DNA from: DASYLJ01 sp964432595
Lineage (GTDB): Bacteria > Desulfobacterota > Binatia > DP-6
Direction of reading: 5' to 3'
DNA length: 64,000 bases
NCBI GenBank assembly: GCA_964432595.1
Contig: CAYSOF010000021.1
Location: 1-64,000, forward strand
The notes under the pieces are model-generated. The model saw only the letters and a program-made list of their open reading frames with translations. It was not told the DNA's origin and searched no databases. The translations under genes were made by a program, and so were the position numbers. The first letter of the stretch is position 1. Each line of letters opens with the position of its first letter. Below, in pieces: positions 43,024 to 51,398 of the stretch.

Positions 43024-43524
43024 GTGTCGACCACGACAGCTGCCTTCTACCTGCTCGCCGCGATCACCGCGGGGTCCGCCGTTGGTGTCGCGATGGCGAA
43101 GAACATCGTCTATTCGGCGTTCGCGCTGATGGGCGCGTTGCTCGGCGTCGCCGGCCTGTTCGTGCTGCTCGGCGCCGACTTCGTCGGGCTCGTGCAGCTG
43201 CTCGTCTACGTCGGCGGCATCCTGGTGCTGAGCCTCTTCGCCATCATGCTCACGCACCGCATCGCCGACGTGAACGTCTCGAACCGCTCGGTCGGGCGTC
43301 TGCCCGGCCTCGTGGTCGTCGGCCTCGTGTTCGCGGGCATGGTGCGGGTGGCGCTGCGCGCCGACTGGATCGTCAAGCCCGACGCTCCCATCGAGCCCGG
43401 CACCTACGGCATCGGCAACGCCTTCCTGACGAGCTACCTGCTGCCGTTCGAGATCGCCTCGCTGGTCCTGCTGGTGGCGCTGATCGGCGCGGTCGTGGTG
43501 TCCCGCAAAGAGGTCCGCGGCTGA
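43024..43524 (+). CDS. nuoJ: NADH-quinone oxidoreductase subunit J (set 2)
   Basis: The 166-residue membrane subunit has the helix motif QLLVYVGGILVLSLFAIML. The start is GTG; the stop overlaps the nuoK ATG by one base. It opens the second segment of set 2, which is separated from nuoI by 11.2 kb. The 119 bases upstream, shared with the divergent amidase gene, must hold its promoter; only a weak TTGCGT/CTAGAC pair is seen. Confidence 0.93.
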   Translation: MSTTTAAFYLLAAITAGSAVGVAMAKNIVYSAFALMGALLGVAGLFVLLGADFVGLVQLLVYVGGILVLSLFAIMLTHRIADVNVSNRSVGRLPGLVVVGLVFAGMVRVALRADWIVKPDAPIEPGTYGIGNAFLTSYLLPFEIASLVLLVALIGAVVVSRKEVRG

Positions 43525-43835
43525 TGGGCGACCTCGGCCTCACCCACTTCCTGGTGCTGAGCGCCGTCGTCTTCGCGCTGGGCCTGTTCTGCGTCCTCAC
43601 CCGCCGCAACGCGCTCGGCATCCTGATGGGCATCGAGCTCATCCTGAACTCGGCCAACATCAACTACGTCGCCTTCGCCCGCTACGGGCAGACGCCGTAC
43701 GACGGCCAGATCTTCGCGATCTTCGTCATCATGCTGGCCGCCGCCGAGGCCGCCATCGGCCTCGCCATCGTGCTCGGCATCTACCAGGCGTTCGAGACGA
43801 TCGACGTCGACGCCACGGACCGTCTCCGCGGATGA
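43524..43835 (+). CDS. nuoK: NADH-quinone oxidoreductase subunit K (set 2)
   Basis: The 103-residue, three-helix subunit carries the membrane glutamates in LMGIELILNSANIN and AAEAAIGLAIVLG. The ATG overlaps the nuoJ stop, and its own stop overlaps the nuoL start as ATGA. Length is normal. Confidence 0.94.
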   Translation: MGDLGLTHFLVLSAVVFALGLFCVLTRRNALGILMGIELILNSANINYVAFARYGQTPYDGQIFAIFVIMLAAAEAAIGLAIVLGIYQAFETIDVDATDRLRG

Positions 43836-45931
43836 CGACGCCGACGACCGAACCCACCGCGGCGGCCTACGTCGCCCTGATCCCCATCCTGCCGCTCGTC
43901 GGCGGGGTGACGCTCGGGCTGCTCGGCTCGCCGATCCAGAAGCGCTTCGGCAAGGGTGCCGTCGGCGCCATCGCATGTACCACCGTGGGCATCGCGTTCG
44001 CGTGCTCGGTCATGGCCTTCGTGCAGCTGGTCGGGCTCGACCCGCATCACCGGCTACTGCTCGCCGACCTGTTCCCGTGGATCCACCTCGGTACGCTGAA
44101 CGTGAACATCGCCTTCGGCGTCGACCCGCTCTCGGCGGTGATGATCCTCGTCGTCACCGGCATCGGCGGGCTGATCCACCTCTACGCCACCGGATACATG
44201 CACGACGATCCGGCGTTCTGGCGGTTCTTCGCGTACCTGAACCTGTTCACGTTCGCGATGCTCACGCTGGTGCTGGGCGACAGCCTGCTGCTGATGTTCC
44301 TCGGCTGGGAGGGCGTGGGCTTCTGCTCATGGGGCCTGATCGGCTTCTGGCACAAGGAGATGCCGAACACGACCGCGGGCAACAAGGCGTTCATCGTCAA
44401 CCGCGTCGGCGACTTCGGCTTCATCCTCGGCATCTTCCTGCTGTTCTGGAGCCTCGACGCGAAGGGACACGGCACGCTGGTGTTCCGCGAGCTGCAGGGC
44501 CAGGCGCACCTGCTGGACGGCGTGACGCTCTGGGGCGCGCCCGTCGCCGTGCTGATCACGCTCTTCCTGTTCGTCGGCGCCACCGGCAAGTCGGCACAGA
44601 TCCCGCTGTACGTCTGGCTGCCCGACGCCATGGCCGGTCCCACGCCCGTCTCGGCCCTGATCCACGCCGCGACGATGGTGACCGCCGGCGTCTACATGAT
44701 CGGCCGCCTGAACTTCCTGTTCTCCATGGCGCCGTTCACGCTCCACGTGATCGCCGCCATCGGCGCCGCCACGGCGCTCCTCGCCGCCACGATCGCCGTC
44801 GCCCAGAACGACATCAAGAAGGTCCTCGCCTACTCGACGGTCTCGCAGCTCGGCTACATGTTCGTCGCGATGGGCGTCGGCGCGTACGGCGCCGGCATCT
44901 TCCATCTGATGACGCACGCGTTCTTCAAGGCGTGCCTGTTCCTCGGCTCGGGCAGCGTCATCCACGCGATGGGCGGCGAGCAGGACATGCGGAAGATGGG
45001 CGGCCTCTGGTCGAAGCTGCCGCACACGTCCAAGACGTTCCTGATCGCGACGCTGGCGCTCACCGGCGTGCCGTTCCTCGCCGGCTTCTTCTCGAAGGAC
45101 GAGATCCTCTGGCAGGCGTACTCGAGCCACCACGGCCATCCCGTCCTGTGGGCGATCGCCACCCTGGTCGCCGGCCTGACGGCCTTCTACATGTTCCGCC
45201 AGGTCTTCATGGTGTTCTTCGGGGAGTGCCGTGCCGACCACGAGACGCAGCACCACCTGCACGAGTCCCCGCCGTCCATGACCGCGCCGCTCTGGATCCT
45301 GGCCTTCGGGTCGATCATCGTCGGCTACTTCGGCGTGCCGCACTCGCTCGGCGGCTTCGTCGGCATCCCGCACGTGTTCAACGACTGGCTCGCGCCGGTC
45401 ATGGGTGCGCACGGTCCAGGGGAAGGTGGGGGCGAGGGGCACCACGAGCCGCAGCTCGCGCTCGAGCTCGGCCTCATGGCCGTCTCGGTGACGATCGCCT
45501 TCTGCGGCATCGGGCTCGCGTACCTCATGTACTACCGGCGCAGCATCCAGCCGGAGACCTTCAGCGAGCTCGCCGGCGGCGCGCCGTATCGCCTGCTGCT
45601 CAACAAGTACTACGTCGACGAGCTGTACGACCTCGTGGTCGTGCGCGGAACGCTGCTCCTCTGCAACGCGGCCGCGTGGTTCGACCGCACCATCATCGAC
45701 GGCGTGGTGAACGGCGCCGCGGTCCTGGTGCGCGGCGTTTCGCAGATCGGCGGGCTCATCGACCAGTACGTCGTCGACGGGGCCGTCAACGGCGTGGCCG
45801 AATTCACCTGGGCGGTGGGCCGCCGCGCGCGCATGATCCAGACGGGGGCCATCACGTCGTACCTCTACGTGGTGGCCATCGGCGTCCTGGGGGGCGTCTT
45901 CCTCTACTGGTCGTGGGCGTCGGCGTACTGA
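43832..45931 (+). CDS. nuoL: NADH-quinone oxidoreductase subunit L (set 2)
   Basis: The 699-residue distal antiporter-like subunit contains GWEGVGFCSWGLIGFWH, LPDAMAGPTPVSALIHAATM and DIKKVLAYSTVSQLGYM. It is about 70 residues longer than the set 1 NuoL, with a longer His/Gly-rich loop (MGAHGPGEGGGEGHHEP, near residue 530) and a longer C-terminal lateral helix region. It overlaps nuoK by ATGA. Proton-channel motifs look intact. Confidence 0.95.
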   Translation: MTTPTTEPTAAAYVALIPILPLVGGVTLGLLGSPIQKRFGKGAVGAIACTTVGIAFACSVMAFVQLVGLDPHHRLLLADLFPWIHLGTLNVNIAFGVDPLSAVMILVVTGIGGLIHLYATGYMHDDPAFWRFFAYLNLFTFAMLTLVLGDSLLLMFLGWEGVGFCSWGLIGFWHKEMPNTTAGNKAFIVNRVGDFGFILGIFLLFWSLDAKGHGTLVFRELQGQAHLLDGVTLWGAPVAVLITLFLFVGATGKSAQIPLYVWLPDAMAGPTPVSALIHAATMVTAGVYMIGRLNFLFSMAPFTLHVIAAIGAATALLAATIAVAQNDIKKVLAYSTVSQLGYMFVAMGVGAYGAGIFHLMTHAFFKACLFLGSGSVIHAMGGEQDMRKMGGLWSKLPHTSKTFLIATLALTGVPFLAGFFSKDEILWQAYSSHHGHPVLWAIATLVAGLTAFYMFRQVFMVFFGECRADHETQHHLHESPPSMTAPLWILAFGSIIVGYFGVPHSLGGFVGIPHVFNDWLAPVMGAHGPGEGGGEGHHEPQLALELGLMAVSVTIAFCGIGLAYLMYYRRSIQPETFSELAGGAPYRLLLNKYYVDELYDLVVVRGTLLLCNAAAWFDRTIIDGVVNGAAVLVRGVSQIGGLIDQYVVDGAVNGVAEFTWAVGRRARMIQTGAITSYLYVVAIGVLGGVFLYWSWASAY

Positions 45932-45941
45932 GGGAACACTG

Positions 45942-47486
45942 ATGGAAGACTCCGTACTCTCCTGGATGACGTTCGCGCCGCTGCTCGGCGCGGCGATCAT
46001 CCTGCTGCTCCCGTCCGGCGAGAAGCAGCTCATCCGCTGGACCGCGGTCGTCTTCACGATCCCGTCACTGGTCTGCGCGCTCTACATCCTGCGCCACTTC
46101 GATCCCGCGAACCTCGAGCCGCAGTTCGTGCAACGCTTCGACTGGATCAAGGCGTACAACATCCAGTACTTCATGGGCATCGACGGCATCAGCGTCACGA
46201 TGGTCATCCTGACCGCGCTGTTGTCGTTCCTCTGCATGATCGCCTCGTTCGGGATCGAGAAGGCGGTGAAGGGCTACTTCGCGCTCTTCCTGCTGCTCGA
46301 GACGGGCATGATGGGGACGTTCTGCGCCCTCGACTTCTTCCTCTTCTACGTCTTCTGGGAGCTGATGCTCCTGCCGATGTACTTCCTGATCGGCATCTGG
46401 GGCGGCCCGCGGCGCGAGTACGCGGCGATCAAGTTCTTCCTCTACACGCTGCTCGGCTCGGTGCTGATGCTGGTGGCACTGCTCTACCTCTACTTCACGC
46501 CCGACCCGCACTCGCTCGACATGACGAAGCTCGGCGCGCTCGTCGCCGACAAGATCCCGCTCCACATCCAGGTGACGCTCTGGATCGCGCTCTTCATCGG
46601 CTTCGCCATCAAGATCCCCGCGTTCCCGTTCCACACGTGGCTGCCCGACGCGCACGTCGAGGCGCCCACCGCCATCTCCGTCATCCTGGCCGGCGTGCTC
46701 CTCAAGATGGGCACCTACGGCATCCTCCGCATCAACTACGGCATCCTGCCGTCGGCCACGCTCGCGCCGTGGCTCGGCGGCTACAGCGTCGCGTTCTGGC
46801 TGCTCGCGGCGCTCGGCACGCTCAACATCATCTACGGCGCCATCTGCGCGATGGCGCAGACGGACCTCAAGAAGCTCGTCGCGTACTCGTCGATCAGCCA
46901 CATGGGCTACGTGATGCTCGGCATGGCGGCGTTCACGCCCCAGGGCATCAACGGCGCCGTGCTGCAGATGTTCAACCACGGCACCATCACCGCGATGCTG
47001 TTCCTCCTGGTCGGCGTCGTCTACGACCGCGCGCACCACCGCGACATCAATGGCTTCGGCGGGCTGGCGTCGATCGTGCCGCTCTACACGGGCGTCACGG
47101 GCTTCGCCTTCTTCGCGGCGATGGGCATCCCGGGCCTCTCGGCGTTCATCTCCGAGGTCCTGGTGCTGATGGGCTCGTGGAAGGTCTACCCGGTGCTGAC
47201 GGTCATCGCCGCCAGCGCCGTCGTGTTGACGGCGGGCTACATGCTGTGGGCGCTGCAGCGCATGTACCTCGGCGCGCCGAACCCGAAGTACGCGACGCTC
47301 GCCGAGATCAACGGCCGCGAGCTGTTCACGCTGGCGCCGCTGGCGGTCATCGTGCTGTTCCTCGGCATCTACCCGATCGCCATCCTGAAGCTGCAGAGTC
47401 CCGCGCTGAACGCGCTGGCGGAGAAGGTCGTCGCCGCCGCGCCCGCCGACACCTCGCGCGTCGCGATCGCCGAACCGACGCGATGA
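45942..47486 (+). CDS. nuoM: NADH-quinone oxidoreductase subunit M (set 2)
   Basis: The 514-residue antiporter-like subunit has the glutamate segment LFYVFWELMLLPMYFLIG and the lysine segment FAIKIPAFPFHTWLPDAHVE. It follows nuoL after 10 bases with an AGGGAAC ribosome site and overlaps nuoN by ATGA. It is divergent from the set 1 NuoM, though all core motifs are shared. Confidence 0.95.
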   Translation: MEDSVLSWMTFAPLLGAAIILLLPSGEKQLIRWTAVVFTIPSLVCALYILRHFDPANLEPQFVQRFDWIKAYNIQYFMGIDGISVTMVILTALLSFLCMIASFGIEKAVKGYFALFLLLETGMMGTFCALDFFLFYVFWELMLLPMYFLIGIWGGPRREYAAIKFFLYTLLGSVLMLVALLYLYFTPDPHSLDMTKLGALVADKIPLHIQVTLWIALFIGFAIKIPAFPFHTWLPDAHVEAPTAISVILAGVLLKMGTYGILRINYGILPSATLAPWLGGYSVAFWLLAALGTLNIIYGAICAMAQTDLKKLVAYSSISHMGYVMLGMAAFTPQGINGAVLQMFNHGTITAMLFLLVGVVYDRAHHRDINGFGGLASIVPLYTGVTGFAFFAAMGIPGLSAFISEVLVLMGSWKVYPVLTVIAASAVVLTAGYMLWALQRMYLGAPNPKYATLAEINGRELFTLAPLAVIVLFLGIYPIAILKLQSPALNALAEKVVAAAPADTSRVAIAEPTR

Positions 47487-48988
47487 GCACGATCGAGAGC
47501 CTGCCGCTGTTCCTGCCGGAGCTGGCGCTCTCGGCGGCGCTGCTGGTCGTCATCTTCGTCGACCTGGCGGACCGTCGCGGCGGCAGCGAGTGGCCGGGTA
47601 CCGTGGCGTTCGTCGGCGCGGCCCTGGCGCTGGTGCTGACGCTCCGCATGCCGGGCGTGGTCACGCCCGACGGCCTCCTCGCCGGTGTGCCGCAGACGTG
47701 GCTCTTCGGGCGCATGATCGTCCTCGACGCGTTCAGCGTGTTCTTCAAGCTGCTGCTCGGGTTGTCGCTCGTGGCCGCGGTGTGGATGTCGCTGCGCTCG
47801 CGCGACGTGCGCGGCCGGCCGAACGAGGGCGAGTACTTCACGGTGCTGCTCGGCAGCGGCATCGGCATGTTCCTGATGGCGTCGGCGGGAAACCTGCTGA
47901 TGGCGTATCTGGCGCTCGAGTTCGTGAGCCTCACGTCGTACGTGCTCACCGGCTTCCTGAAGAACGACCGCCGCTCGGGCGAGGCCGCCATCAAGTACCT
48001 GATCTACGGCGGCGTCGCGTCGGGCGCGATGATCTACGGCATGAGCTGGATCTTCGGCCTCACCGGCGCGATGGACTACGCGGGCATCGCCGCTGGCGTC
48101 GCCAACCTGTCCGAGGCCAGCCGCGGCGCGTTCTTCGTCGCGATGCTGCTCGTGCTCTCCGGCTTCGGCTACAAGATCGCCGCGGTGCCGTTCCACATGT
48201 GGGCGCCCGACGTCTACACGGGTGCGCCGCTGCCGGTGACGGCCTTCCTCGCGATCGGCTCCAAGGCGGCGGGCTTCGCCATGCTGCTGCGCTTCCTCCA
48301 CTTCGGCGTGACGGCGTCCGGCCCGTCGCCGATGGTGGCGAGCGTGCCGCTCGTGCAGCTGCTGTCCGTGCTGTCCGCGATCACGATGACGCTGGGCAAC
48401 CTGGCGGCGCTCAGCCAGACGAACATGAAGCGGCTGCTGGCGTACTCCTCGATCTCGCATGCCGGCTACGCGCTGCTCGGCGTCGTCGTCTTCCGCGACG
48501 CGGGCGTGTCGGCGGTGCTGCTCTACCTGGCGACGTACTACCTGATGAACCTCGGCGCGTTCGTCGTCGTCATGATGGTGACGAACCTGACGGGCCGCGA
48601 AGACATGGACGCGTACCGCGGCCTCGCGTGGCGCGGCGGCGCCATGCCGGCGGTCATGCTGGCGATCTTCCTGTTCTCGCTCGCCGGGTTGCCGCCGCTC
48701 GCCGGCTTCATCGGCAAGTTCTACATCTTCGCCGCCGGCATCGAGGGCGGCATGTACACGCTGGTGCTGATCGCCGTCCTGAACAGCGTCGTGTCGCTGT
48801 ACTACTACGCGCGCGTCGTGAAGATGATGTTCCTCGAGCAGCCGGGCAGCGGCGATCCGGTGCTGCGCTTCGGCGTCGGCGACCTCGGCGTGGTGGGCCT
48901 GCTGTCGTTCGCCACCGTCTTCCTGGTGGTGCAGTTCGGCTGGCTCCTGCGGACCGTCGAAGGGGCGGGCCGCGTCTTCGGCGGGTAG
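47483..48988 (+). CDS. nuoN: NADH-quinone oxidoreductase subunit N (set 2)
   Basis: The 501-residue antiporter-like subunit shows ALEFVSLTSYVLTGFLK, KIAAVPFHMWAPDVYTGAPL, and NMKRLLAYSSISHAGYALLG. It completes set 2. Its stop codon TAG is the loop of a 7-base-pair stem (48979-48995), after which rsmI begins. Confidence 0.95.
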   Translation: MSTIESLPLFLPELALSAALLVVIFVDLADRRGGSEWPGTVAFVGAALALVLTLRMPGVVTPDGLLAGVPQTWLFGRMIVLDAFSVFFKLLLGLSLVAAVWMSLRSRDVRGRPNEGEYFTVLLGSGIGMFLMASAGNLLMAYLALEFVSLTSYVLTGFLKNDRRSGEAAIKYLIYGGVASGAMIYGMSWIFGLTGAMDYAGIAAGVANLSEASRGAFFVAMLLVLSGFGYKIAAVPFHMWAPDVYTGAPLPVTAFLAIGSKAAGFAMLLRFLHFGVTASGPSPMVASVPLVQLLSVLSAITMTLGNLAALSQTNMKRLLAYSSISHAGYALLGVVVFRDAGVSAVLLYLATYYLMNLGAFVVVMMVTNLTGREDMDAYRGLAWRGGAMPAVMLAIFLFSLAGLPPLAGFIGKFYIFAAGIEGGMYTLVLIAVLNSVVSLYYYARVVKMMFLEQPGSGDPVLRFGVGDLGVVGLLSFATVFLVVQFGWLLRTVEGAGRVFGG

Positions 48989-48995
48989 CCCGCCG
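48979..48995 (+). terminator. Stem-loop enclosing the nuoN stop codon
   Basis: CGGCGGG (48979-48985) and CCCGCCG (48989-48995) pair around TAG, the stop codon of set 2 nuoN. It could end or protect the operon transcript. No T-run follows. Confidence 0.4.
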
Positions 48996-49004
48996 CCCGG
49001 CGGC

Positions 49005-49826
49005 GTGCTGTGGATCGTCGCCACGCCGATCGGGAACCTCGAGGACGTCACGCTGCGCGCGCTGCGCGTCCTGCGCGAGGCCGACGTCATCGCCGCCGAG
49101 GACACCCGCCGCACGCGCGTCTTGTTGCGGCACCATGGCATCGATCGCCCGCTGACGAGCTACTACGACGCCGTCGAGCGCGAGAAGGCGCCGCGGCTCG
49201 TGGCGCAGATGCGGGCGGGGAAGCGCATCGCGCTGGTGAGCGACGCGGGCACGCCCGGCATCGCCGATCCGGGGTATCACCTCGTGCGTGCTGCGGTGGC
49301 GGCGGGCATCCCGGTCGTGCCGATTCCCGGTCCGTCGGCGGTGGCGGCGCTCGTGTCGGCGTCCGGGCTGGCCGTCGACCGTTTCGCCTTCGAGGGCTTC
49401 CTGCCGGCGCGCGATGCGGCCCGGCGCGCACGGCTCGCCGCCCTGGTGGACGAGCCGCGCGCCATGGTGTTCCTCGAGACCGGCCGGCGATTGCCGGCGT
49501 TCCTCGACGCGGCGCTGGACGTGCTCGGCCCGCGCGACGCGGTGATCGGCCGGGAGCTCACGAAGCTCCACGAGGAGCTGCTGCGTGGCAACCTCGGCGA
49601 GCTGCGCGAGCGCGTGCGCGAGGCCGTCCCTGGCGAGGTGACGGTGGTGATCGCGGGCGCGCCGGCGGAGGCGCCTGCGGTCGACGACGCCGCGCTCAAC
49701 GACGAGATCCGCGCCGCGCATGCGGCAGGGATGCGGGTGCGGGAGCTCAGCGCGGCCATCGCGACGCGCCACGGCCTGTCGCGTCGTGCCGTGTATCAGC
49801 GGGCGCTCGCGCTCCTCGGCCCGTAG
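49005..49826 (+). CDS. rsmI: 16S rRNA (cytidine1402-2'-O)-methyltransferase
   Basis: The 273-residue, SAM-dependent tetrapyrrole-methylase-fold enzyme modifies C1402 in the ribosomal P-site region. Signatures are ATPIGNLEDVTLRAL at the N-terminus, EDTRRTRVLL, SDAGTPGIADPG and IPGPSAV for SAM binding, and FEGFLP. It begins with GTG 16 bases after nuoN set 2. It is unrelated in function to complex I and may be transcribed with it or separately. Confidence 0.95.
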   Translation: MLWIVATPIGNLEDVTLRALRVLREADVIAAEDTRRTRVLLRHHGIDRPLTSYYDAVEREKAPRLVAQMRAGKRIALVSDAGTPGIADPGYHLVRAAVAAGIPVVPIPGPSAVAALVSASGLAVDRFAFEGFLPARDAARRARLAALVDEPRAMVFLETGRRLPAFLDAALDVLGPRDAVIGRELTKLHEELLRGNLGELRERVREAVPGEVTVVIAGAPAEAPAVDDAALNDEIRAAHAAGMRVRELSAAIATRHGLSRRAVYQRALALLGP

Positions 49827-49855
49827 TTGCCGGTCGGTGTCGCGACCGGCTACGG
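49821..49855 (+). terminator. Long stem-loop over the rsmI stop, followed by TTT
   Basis: A 13-base-pair stem (49821-49825 plus 49829-49836 with 49843-49855; a 3-base bulge on the left side) encloses a 6-base loop and is followed by a short TTT. It includes the rsmI stop and lies just before the next gene start. This is the best intrinsic-terminator candidate in the window. Confidence 0.5.
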
Positions 49856-49862
49856 TTTGGCG

Positions 49863-50567
49863 ATGTGCCGTGCAGGCGTCCTCGCGATGCTGCTGCTCGC
49901 CGCGAGCGTTGCGGCGGGCGCGCCGTCGCTCACGTACACCGACGGACGGCTGAGCGCGCAGCTCGATCAGGTGCCGCTGACGGAGGTCCTCGACCGGCTC
50001 GCCGAGGCGACCGGAGCCCGGATCGGCGGCGACCCCGGCGAGCCGCGGGACGTCAGCGCGCATTTCGAGGACCTGCCGATCGACCGCGCCCTCGATCGAC
50101 TGCTCGGCGCGCAGAGCTTCACGCTGCGCTACGGCGCCGACGGGCGGCTGCTGTCGATCGACCTGCGCGGCCTGCCGGCGGCGCCCGTCGAGCGGCCACA
50201 GGCGATCGTCGAGCTGCCCGACCTGCAGCGGTACCGCGTCCAGCTGACGCCGCCGCTACGGAAGGGCCTCAGACGGGAGTACGCGCCGCTGGCGGCGATC
50301 CTCCGGGCGACCGGCCAGGAGATCGGTCCCAAGCTCCGCACCGAGGCCGCACGGCTCGCCGTGACGACGATCGAGCGCGATGCCACGCTGCAGGCCGCGA
50401 TCGTCGGCATGAGCGACGACGCGTTTCTCGGGATGCTGCAGGGATATGCCGGAGCGCGCACGGCCAACCTTTTGAGCGACATGATGGGCATCGCGCGGTC
50501 GTTCGAGCTTCGTGCCAAGGCCGCCCGCGTGCTGCGGGAGCTGCGCGCGCCGGCCCACGCCGGCTGA
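49863..50567 (+). CDS. Secreted STN-like (secretin/TonB N-terminal) domain protein
   Basis: The 234-residue product has a signal peptide (about 1-20) and a small STN-like domain (about 24-105): LSAQLDQVPLTEVLDRLAEAT, then HFEDLPIDRALDRLLGAQ and FTLRYGADGRLLSIDLRGLP. The C-terminal half (about 130-234) is helical and of unknown type. STN domains occur at the N-terminus of secretins and TonB receptors, but no secretin or barrel follows here. A paralogue lies at 51399-52118. Function is unknown; a periplasmic adaptor is possible. Confidence 0.72.
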   Translation: MCRAGVLAMLLLAASVAAGAPSLTYTDGRLSAQLDQVPLTEVLDRLAEATGARIGGDPGEPRDVSAHFEDLPIDRALDRLLGAQSFTLRYGADGRLLSIDLRGLPAAPVERPQAIVELPDLQRYRVQLTPPLRKGLRREYAPLAAILRATGQEIGPKLRTEAARLAVTTIERDATLQAAIVGMSDDAFLGMLQGYAGARTANLLSDMMGIARSFELRAKAARVLRELRAPAHAG

Positions 50568-50600
50568 CGCCGGGCTCGGTCGATCTGCTATGCGGTGACC

Positions 50601-51362
50601 ATGTCGTCGCAGACCTGGGACCCCGAACGCTACGCCCGCAACGCGCGCTTCGTCGCCGACCTCGGCGCGCCCGTCGTCGAGCTGCTGGCGCCGCAACCGG
50701 GCGAGCGGATCCTGGATCTGGGCTGCGGCGACGGCGCGCTGACGGAGAAGCTCGTCGCGATGGGCTGCACCGTCGTCGGCGTGGACGGCAGCCCGCTGCA
50801 GATTCAGGCTGCCCGCGCGCGCGGGCTCGACGTGCGCGTCGGCGACGGGCAGGCGCTCGCCGTCGAGGGGCCGTTCGATGCGGTCTTTAGCAACGCCGCG
50901 CTGCACTGGATGCGCGACGCCGACGCCGTGATCGACGGCGTGTGGCGTGCGCTGCGGCCCGGCGGGCGCTTCGTCGCCGAGATGGGCGGCGACGGCTGCG
51001 TCGCGCGTATCGTCGCGGCGCTGACGGCGGTCCTCGCGCGTCGCGGGCTCGACGCGGCGGCCCTGAACCCGTGGTACTTCCCGACGGTCGAGGACTACGG
51101 TGCCCGGCTCCAGCGACGCGGTTTCGCGGTGACGTCGATCGCGCTCATCCCGCGGCCGACCCCGCTGCCCGGCGAGATGACCGCCTGGCTGGAGACGTTC
51201 GCCGAGCCGTTCATGGCGCCGGTGCCGGCGGGTGAGCGGCCGGCGTGCCTGCGCGACGTGCAGGAGGCGCTGCGCGCCACGCAATGCGACGCCGACGGTC
51301 GCTGGACCGCCGATTACGTTCGGCTCCGGTTCGCCGCGAGCCGGCCCGCAGCGCCGGCGTAG
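50601..51362 (+). CDS. Class I SAM-dependent methyltransferase
   Basis: The 253-residue product has a Rossmann methyltransferase core: motif I ILDLGCGDGALTEKL (near residue 38), VVGVDGSPLQIQAA, and FDAVFSNAALHWM. It resembles trans-aconitate and ubiquinone/menaquinone-type small-molecule methyltransferases; the substrate is not predictable. The ATG at 50601 is preferred over a GTG 6 bases upstream. It lies between two paralogous STN-like genes in the same direction. Confidence 0.88.
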   Translation: MSSQTWDPERYARNARFVADLGAPVVELLAPQPGERILDLGCGDGALTEKLVAMGCTVVGVDGSPLQIQAARARGLDVRVGDGQALAVEGPFDAVFSNAALHWMRDADAVIDGVWRALRPGGRFVAEMGGDGCVARIVAALTAVLARRGLDAAALNPWYFPTVEDYGARLQRRGFAVTSIALIPRPTPLPGEMTAWLETFAEPFMAPVPAGERPACLRDVQEALRATQCDADGRWTADYVRLRFAASRPAAPA

Positions 51363-51374
51363 GTTGCCCGGCGC
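51351..51374 (+). terminator. Stem-loop over the methyltransferase stop
   Basis: GCGCCGG (51351-51357) and CCGGCGC (51368-51374) enclose a 10-base loop containing the stop codon. The second STN-like gene begins 24 bases later. Confidence 0.35.
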
Positions 51375-51398
51375 GCGGATGGCGGCTAGCGTGATCGC

